Source: Rhynchopus euleeides (Eukaryota > Euglenozoa > Diplonemea > Diplonemida > Diplonemidae). Taken from it: a DNA stretch of 64,000 nt. Below are positions 61,558 through 64,000 of this stretch, in pieces; within the stretch, counting starts at the first letter, position 1, and every line of letters begins with the position of its first letter. The translations under genes were made by a program, and so were the position numbers. Location of the stretch: positions 372,001-436,000 of the forward strand of contig OY723322.1 of the NCBI GenBank assembly GCA_963210315.1, in the 5' to 3' direction. The notes beneath the pieces are model-generated. The model was not told the DNA's origin. It made no database searches and saw nothing but the letters and a program-made list of their open reading frames with translations.

Positions 61558-63690
61558 TCAGTATTCCTGCTGGGCTGCAGGAAGGTTCTCATGGGTCTGC
61601 GGGCCCAGCTCGTACAGTGTTCCAAGTGTGTCCGAAATGTCAGACTGCGGCATCTGCGTGGTGACCAGGACAGCCTGGAGTGCACACACCAGCACCACCC
61701 CCTCGCCGGGGGTATACAAGAAGCGGTGGCCCATCTGGTGTGCCGTGTGCCACACCTGCAGGCTCGCCGCCACAGTGGGCCCGGCAACAGTCACGAAACG
61801 CTGACTGCGTGTCCCGACGTCCCCGTGGTACACCGTCCCGCTCGCCAGCCCCGCCGTCATGCTCTCGCCAAGCGGCGCGCGCAGGGCGCGCCGCACGAAT
61901 TGGACAGCGTTCTCTGCGTGCACCGACACAGGCTGCACGAGGTTCCATCCTGTGAACAGGTGCTCCCCAAGCAGTGACACAAGCGCACCGTGGCTCTGTT
62001 GCAGCAGCGGCGTGACTGCCTCCAGGCAGTCGCTGATGTTGTGGACACTGCTGCTGTCTACGGTCTTGAGGGAGAGCACGCCAATTGTCGCATGTTTCTC
62101 GAGCACGTCCGCCGCAGGGTGATCAGAGCGGACACGGCCGTGGCGTGAAGACACAGAGGAGCGGCTCACAGTGGCAGACGCACCGTCGGATGGGCCTTCC
62201 GGCAGTCTGCGCGTGGCCCTGCCTGCAAGACTTGCAGGCCACAAGTTACGCACACGCACCGCTTCGCTCACACCCTTCAGATCTGTCACCGCCTCGTCAC
62301 CCGCCACAGCAGGCGCACACGCACCGCACACCTGCGACCACATAGCACTCGGCACAGCCACCGCACCAGGGACACACGTGCTCTCCAGACGCGACGCGAC
62401 GTTCACCGTATGCCCGAAGTAGTCCACACGCCCCGTCAGCATGTTCGTTTCCGTCATCACAGGACCGTGGTTCACGCCGACACGCACCGTCAGCCCGCCC
62501 CACTCATCAACCCGCCTGCAGATCGGCACCTCCAGCAGTGCGGCAGGCCAGTCCGCAGCGAGCAGCGCCTCCTGCACCGACAACCCGAAGTCCACACCCG
62601 CACACGGACCCTCGAACGCAACCATGAAGGCGTCCCCGATCGTCTTCACCTCGTATCCGCCGAACAGCGAAATGGCCGCACGCATCACCACATTGTGTGT
62701 ACGGATAGCTTTCTGCATCGCCTCTGGCGCCGCCTCCCACACAGCCGTCGACGCACGGATGTCTGTGAACACGAGTGTTGCCTCCGCACTCTCGGTGCCA
62801 GGTGCGGCAAAGAGTGCAGGGGACCGGCACATGTCGCTGTCGCCAGGCACACGTTCGAACAGCGCAACAGGGAGGTACGGGCGATACGACCGCAAGTTCT
62901 GCTCGAGACGTTGCAGCGCAGCGTGCATCGCGGGCGGAAGACGCTCCTCCGCCGCCTCCAGCAGCTCCGCCACTGTGTCCACATCGTAGCCCGCAAGTAG
63001 CTGTGCCGCCGCCTCCACAGTCTCGATGGTCCGCGCCATCGACGCCCGCTCCTTCTCCGCCTCATCCGCAAACCCGCGCGTCGCGAGGAAGTCAACCACA
63101 ATCACCAGGCAGAACACCACCATGTCCAACAACATGAACGACACACCCTTCGGACAGGGCGGCGAGGTGCAGTCACACACTTTCCTCAACTCCTCGAGGC
63201 GGTGCGACGTGTCGGCGCTGCCAGGAAAGTCCAGCAGTCCGAATCGGAACTGCAGCTCCAGCTGCATGAGGGCGATCCAGAACAGGATAAACCCTGCGAG
63301 GTATGTGGCGAAGGTCCTGCCGAGACGCATCACGAGGGAGAGGTCCAGCATCATCACAAACAGAGACCAGCGGGGCGTCAGGCTCACTGTCTGGTTGTGC
63401 AGATGGATGAAGCAGATCGAGGCAGTCCACATCACAACGTATATCTGCACCATGCGCTTCGTGATGTAGAAGCGGAAGAGGCACTGCACGAAGATGACAG
63501 GCGTGGTGACAAAGACAATGCTGGAGTGCACCAGCACCAGAGAGGTCATCTGCCCGTCAGGGATAGTCACGCAGGAGTACAGCACGGAGACGAATATGAA
63601 CACAGATATGATGAAGAGGAGCCGCCTCTCGCTGCGCTCCTTCCCCTTCAGCCGCCCGTCCATCGACACCATGTCTTCAAACCAACCCAT
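61558..63690 (-). CDS. Membrane adenylyl cyclase, class III, with second degenerate cyclase-like domain
   Basis: 710 aa. About six membrane helices lie within residues 23-206, followed by a helical linker and LRSYRPYLPVALFERVPG. The catalytic domain spans about 303-455. It has both metal aspartates (Asp310 in FTDI, Asp353 in GDAF), the adenine-selecting Lys349 (EVKTIGD) and Asp423 (RVDYFG), and the transition-state Asn430 and Arg434 (HTVNVASRLE). It should therefore make cAMP from ATP as a homodimer or through pairing with the second domain. Residues 530-645 form a cyclase-like domain (MTAGLASGTVYHGDVGTRSQ, FVTVAGPTVAASLQV) without the metal or Asn/Arg residues, probably regulatory. The layout and FTDIRASTAVWE motif resemble euglenozoan cyclases. 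The start is the Met of MGWFEDMVSMDG; the frame above is low-complexity. Confidence 0.93.
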   Translation of the reverse strand: MGWFEDMVSMDGRLKGKERSERRLLFIISVFIFVSVLYSCVTIPDGQMTSLVLVHSSIVFVTTPVIFVQCLFRFYITKRMVQIYVVMWTASICFIHLHNQTVSLTPRWSLFVMMLDLSLVMRLGRTFATYLAGFILFWIALMQLELQFRFGLLDFPGSADTSHRLEELRKVCDCTSPPCPKGVSFMLLDMVVFCLVIVVDFLATRGFADEAEKERASMARTIETVEAAAQLLAGYDVDTVAELLEAAEERLPPAMHAALQRLEQNLRSYRPYLPVALFERVPGDSDMCRSPALFAAPGTESAEATLVFTDIRASTAVWEAAPEAMQKAIRTHNVVMRAAISLFGGYEVKTIGDAFMVAFEGPCAGVDFGLSVQEALLAADWPAALLEVPICRRVDEWGGLTVRVGVNHGPVMTETNMLTGRVDYFGHTVNVASRLESTCVPGAVAVPSAMWSQVCGACAPAVAGDEAVTDLKGVSEAVRVRNLWPASLAGRATRRLPEGPSDGASATVSRSSVSSRHGRVRSDHPAADVLEKHATIGVLSLKTVDSSSVHNISDCLEAVTPLLQQSHGALVSLLGEHLFTGWNLVQPVSVHAENAVQFVRRALRAPLGESMTAGLASGTVYHGDVGTRSQRFVTVAGPTVAASLQVWHTAHQMGHRFLYTPGEGVVLVCALQAVLVTTQMPQSDISDTLGTLYELGPQTHENLPAAQQEY

Positions 63691-64000
63691 TTTTTTGGGG
63701 GGGTGGGGGGGGAAGTGCGCTGCCTGTGGGAAGACTGTGGGGTGGGATAAACAATGTGGCGCATGGCACCAAAGAGGTGCGGCACACAGCGCGTGCCACA
63801 CTCTGCACAGGACAGAGAAACGGGGCGGGTGGGGGGTGGGGGTGGGGAGTGGTGACGAACTCACTGGATTTTTTCGGAGGGTGGGCCCGGCCTGGCCAGG
63901 TCTGCATGGTATGGCACCCCTGCTGCTGGAAAGCACCGGGGGGTGTGGGACGGCCTGCCTTTGGGGGCACGGCAAGATGAGAGGAAGAATTGGCGCCCGC
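63691..64000. other. Upstream of adenylyl cyclase
   Basis: The sense strand has a C-rich and A-rich leader directly before the ATG (63691-63715) with CCCACAG about 35 nt upstream. No other feature seen to the window edge. Confidence 0.5.

Overview
The window is nuclear DNA of a microbial eukaryote. The gene content is eukaryotic: an RLP24 ribosome-assembly factor, a 20S proteasome beta subunit, a pepsin-type protease, PLAC8, SAM, WD40 and PAS proteins, and a class III adenylyl cyclase. At least four GT-AG introns can be placed (78, 76, 345 and 188 nt). Three start with GTATG; the 5' site of the 78-nt intron is GTATGA. Coding sequence is GC-rich and strongly prefers G/C in third positions. All 15 recognisable genes, including one pseudogene, lie on the minus strand. 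That one-way layout, the low intron density and the style of the adenylyl cyclase suggest a euglenozoan such as a diplonemid. This is an inference; a dinoflagellate-like lineage is the main alternative.

Layout from high to low coordinate, which is the direction of transcription: adenylyl cyclase (63690-61558); an 8.4-kb gene-free block full of inverted-repeat elements (53.1-61.5 kb); a tandem array of three paralogous many-pass membrane proteins (53.1-43.2 kb), of which the last is a pseudogene; WD40 protein; a 1.16-kb element with long terminal direct repeats; PLAC8 protein; DsbA/FrnE-like thioredoxin-fold protein; a 1597-residue many-pass membrane protein; SAM-domain protein; proteasome beta-7-like subunit; a 960-residue Lys/Arg-rich unknown; a 1397-residue EF-hand protein with three internal repeats; aspartic protease; PAS protein with a putative acylated N-terminus; a 7-kb gene-poor stretch with a 1.6-kb composite element; RLP24; and a MITE at the left edge.

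The genes do not form one pathway: housekeeping, secretory and signalling genes are mixed, as expected if they share only transcription direction. The most informative features are mobile elements acting on genes. Three near-identical TA-flanked MITEs occur. One is nested in the edge of an older element that itself splits the third membrane-protein paralog. The LTR-like element has inserted into the last codons of the WD40 gene and now supplies its stop codon. Much of the intergenic DNA is G/C homopolymer runs, palindromes and dispersed hairpin repeats. Several inverted-repeat elements share the same TA-flanked structure.
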